From Phycisphaerae bacterium (GTDB lineage: Bacteria; Planctomycetota; Phycisphaerae; Sedimentisphaerales; Anaerobacaceae), in contig JAUWIU010000002.1 in assembly GCA_030608075.1 (NCBI GenBank), positions 1 through 64,000 of the forward strand: a stretch of DNA of 64,000 nt. Reading direction: 5' to 3'. Positions 62,475 through 64,000 of this stretch are shown here, one piece after another. The position numbers and the translations under genes are program-made. Numbering within the stretch: position 1 is the first letter of the stretch; each line of letters opens with the position of its first letter. The notes under the pieces were generated by a model that saw nothing but the letters and a program-made list of their open reading frames with translations, was not told where the DNA came from and did not search any database.

Positions 62475-64000
62475 TTATTTTGTTGAACCAGCCCCCTTTG
62501 GTGTTGCCGTTTCGGCTTTCGGTTGTATGGTATTGCTCAGTTTTTTGTCCGTCTTCTTGGGGAGAGTCTTTCGAGGCCTGCGCACAGGCAGCTCGATTCC
62601 GCCGTGTTTTCGGAGCAGCTCGGCGACCTCCGGGTGTTTGGCGCCGACTGCGACTCTCAGAGGAGTCTGGTTGTATGCGTTCATGGCGTTGACGTCGGCC
62701 CCGTTTTCTATCAGAAGCTCGACTATCTCCTTGTGTCCCCTGAGTACCGCCCAGTGCAGCGGCGTTCTGCCGCCCCTCAAAGGCGACGTCTTTACGTGGA
62801 CATCGGCCCCTTTTGCGAGCAAAAGTCTCACCAGCTCCGTATGGCCGTTGTAGGCCGCCCGGTGCAGGGGAATTTCGCCCGATAAATCTATTGCGTTGAC
62901 ATCTGCCCCTTTGTCAATAAGAAACTCCACGACCTTTTTGTATCCCTTATTGGTGGCCCAGTGCAGCGGTGTTCTGTCGTGCTCGTCTTTGGCCATGACG
63001 TCGAGTCCCTTGGAAACCACGTATTTGACCAGGTCGAGATTGCCGGAAAGCGCCGCTGAGTGCAGCAAAGTCGAGTTGCGATTGCCCTTGATATGGATAT
63101 CCATCCCCTTGGCAACGAGAAACTTGACCACATCTTTGTGCCCGCCGAACGCCGCAACGTGCAGCGCGTTGGTGCCGCCGCTCGGTTCCAACTTTGCGCC
63201 CTTGGCAATCAGAAGCGCAACGACTGCCTTGTGCCCGTGCTCGGCCGCCACCTGCACAATATCCTCGTCCTTGTTAGTCTTGGCGTTGACGTCTGCACCC
63301 TTGGCAATCAAAATCTTGGCTGCCTTTTTGCGACCTTTGCTGGCGGCAAAATTCAGCGGCGTCTGGACGGTACTGCTGGTGGCGTTCACGTCGGCGCCGG
63401 CGGCAATCAGTTGCTCGGTGAGTCTCTTGTATCCCAGCCCGGCCGACCAATGCAGGTACGTCCACTCCAATGAGTCTGTCTTTTTTGGCAGGCTCGGGTC
63501 CTTTGCCAGTACCGCCTTGATTTTCTTGACGTTGCCCTTCAACCCTGCATCGAGGATTTCCGTACCCATTTTCCCGCCGTGCTTACGGAGCAGTTTCGTC
63601 ACCTTGGTGTAGCCATGCCAGGCCGCCCCGCGCATAGCCGTGCCATCGTCAATATCAAGCGCGTTAATCTCGGCGCCTTTGGCAATGAAAAGCTTGGTTA
63701 TATCGAGATGTCCACTATTGGCCGCCCAGTACAGAGGCGCCTCGCCCCGCTTGTTTTTCGCAGTAACTTTTGCGCCCCTGGCAAGCAGAAGCTCAACTAT
63801 TTCTCTATTTCCCTTCGCGGCGGCATAGTGCAGTGGCGTCCGGCCCCACGAGTCCTCGGCGAAAACCTGCTCTGGCTTTTCCGCAAGGATGCTCTGTACC
63901 TTCGCAAGGTCTTGTTTATTCACCGCCTGGTGAATCGGAGCAGATGATACCAGCACAACCTGCGCAAAGAAGATAACCGCCGCGATAATCAATATCTTTT
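62475..64000 (-). CDS. Exported ankyrin-repeat protein (start probably beyond the window)
   Basis: At least 505 residues. The frame remains open to the window edge (K-I-L-I-I-A-A-V-I-F-F), so the true start, perhaps MKKILII, is just outside. TTG at 63992 is the last in-window start. A signal peptide ends near VSSAP. About twelve ankyrin repeats follow, with the pattern GxTPLHxAAxxGHxxxVxLLLxxGADVNA. The C-terminus is a basic, proline- and threonine-rich tail. Ankyrin stacks bind proteins, but the partner is unknown. It lies 211 bases upstream of the terminase gene on the same strand. Confidence 0.9.
   Translation of the reverse strand, partial: KILIIAAVIFFAQVVLVSSAPIHQAVNKQDLAKVQSILAEKPEQVFAEDSWGRTPLHYAAAKGNREIVELLLARGAKVTAKNKRGEAPLYWAANSGHLDITKLFIAKGAEINALDIDDGTAMRGAAWHGYTKVTKLLRKHGGKMGTEILDAGLKGNVKKIKAVLAKDPSLPKKTDSLEWTYLHWSAGLGYKRLTEQLIAAGADVNATSSTVQTPLNFAASKGRKKAAKILIAKGADVNAKTNKDEDIVQVAAEHGHKAVVALLIAKGAKLEPSGGTNALHVAAFGGHKDVVKFLVAKGMDIHIKGNRNSTLLHSAALSGNLDLVKYVVSKGLDVMAKDEHDRTPLHWATNKGYKKVVEFLIDKGADVNAIDLSGEIPLHRAAYNGHTELVRLLLAKGADVHVKTSPLRGGRTPLHWAVLRGHKEIVELLIENGADVNAMNAYNQTPLRVAVGAKHPEVAELLRKHGGIELPVRRPRKTLPKKTDKKLSNTIQPKAETATPKGAGSTK

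Overview
The window is a continuous piece of a Gram-negative bacterial chromosome of moderately high GC. I think it comes from the Planctomycetota, probably class Phycisphaerae. This is inferred from the mix of genes: a full outer-membrane and lipid A module with an LpxC-FabZ fusion, a PEP-CTERM protein, a DUF1080 lipoprotein, an S55 (SpoIVB-type) peptidase and several secreted carbohydrate-active or lectin-like proteins. No rRNA or tRNA gene was seen, so the placement is not proven.

Layout. 1-960 is the 3' end of ahcY. 2.1-11.3 kb is a rightward run: dnaB, bamA, an OmpH/Skp-like lipoprotein, lpxD, lpxC-fabZ, lpxA and a GnnA-like oxidoreductase, that is, the envelope-building operon. 11.3-13.5 kb (minus) holds an endonuclease V gene bloated by repeats, and a Fic gene. 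13.8-19.3 kb has uvrA, mtnA, a secreted lectin-like protein and a NifU-like protein. 19.6-24.3 kb is the branched-chain amino acid operon ilvB-ilvN-ilvC behind a clear sigma-70-type promoter, followed by a lipoprotein ending in rubredoxin. 24.3-28.7 kb (minus) has RNase P RNA, nadB, bioD and bioA. 29.1-35.6 kb has pcm, a small membrane protein, recG, the potassium uptake pair ktrB-ktrA and an MNT/HEPN pair. 35.8-37.7 kb (minus) has rluD and a membrane-anchored TPR protein. 37.8-43 kb has the S55 peptidase, a beta-propeller protein and a fumarase alpha subunit. 43-45.7 kb (minus) has rsmA, pdxA and ribE.

45.8-49.9 kb joins an archaeal-type thymidylate synthase-like gene, a parvulin, a structured non-coding RNA with its own promoter and terminator, and nrdR behind two NrdR-like boxes, followed by a stand-alone ATP-cone protein. 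This looks like a deoxynucleotide-control locus. 50-52.9 kb has a frameshifted GH51 arabinofuranosidase and a PEP-CTERM protein with a long structured leader. 53-57.7 kb (minus) has a c-type-heme sensor kinase, an MscS channel and aspS. 58-64 kb is the most accessory part: a DUF1080 lipoprotein, tandem repeats, a small holin-like membrane protein, three similar pyrimidine-loop hairpins, a terminase large subunit and an ankyrin protein cut by the window edge.

A thread through the window is a family of short elements built on the widespread 'GTCATTCCCGCGAAAGCGGGAAT' type of palindrome. At least one copy is a complete MITE-like unit with terminal inverted repeats, and a second full-length copy lies in frame within the terminase gene. 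Related repeats have expanded inside the endonuclease V gene without breaking its frame. The best candidates for undescribed biology are this in-frame element family, the three pyrimidine-loop hairpins and the structured RNA upstream of nrdR.
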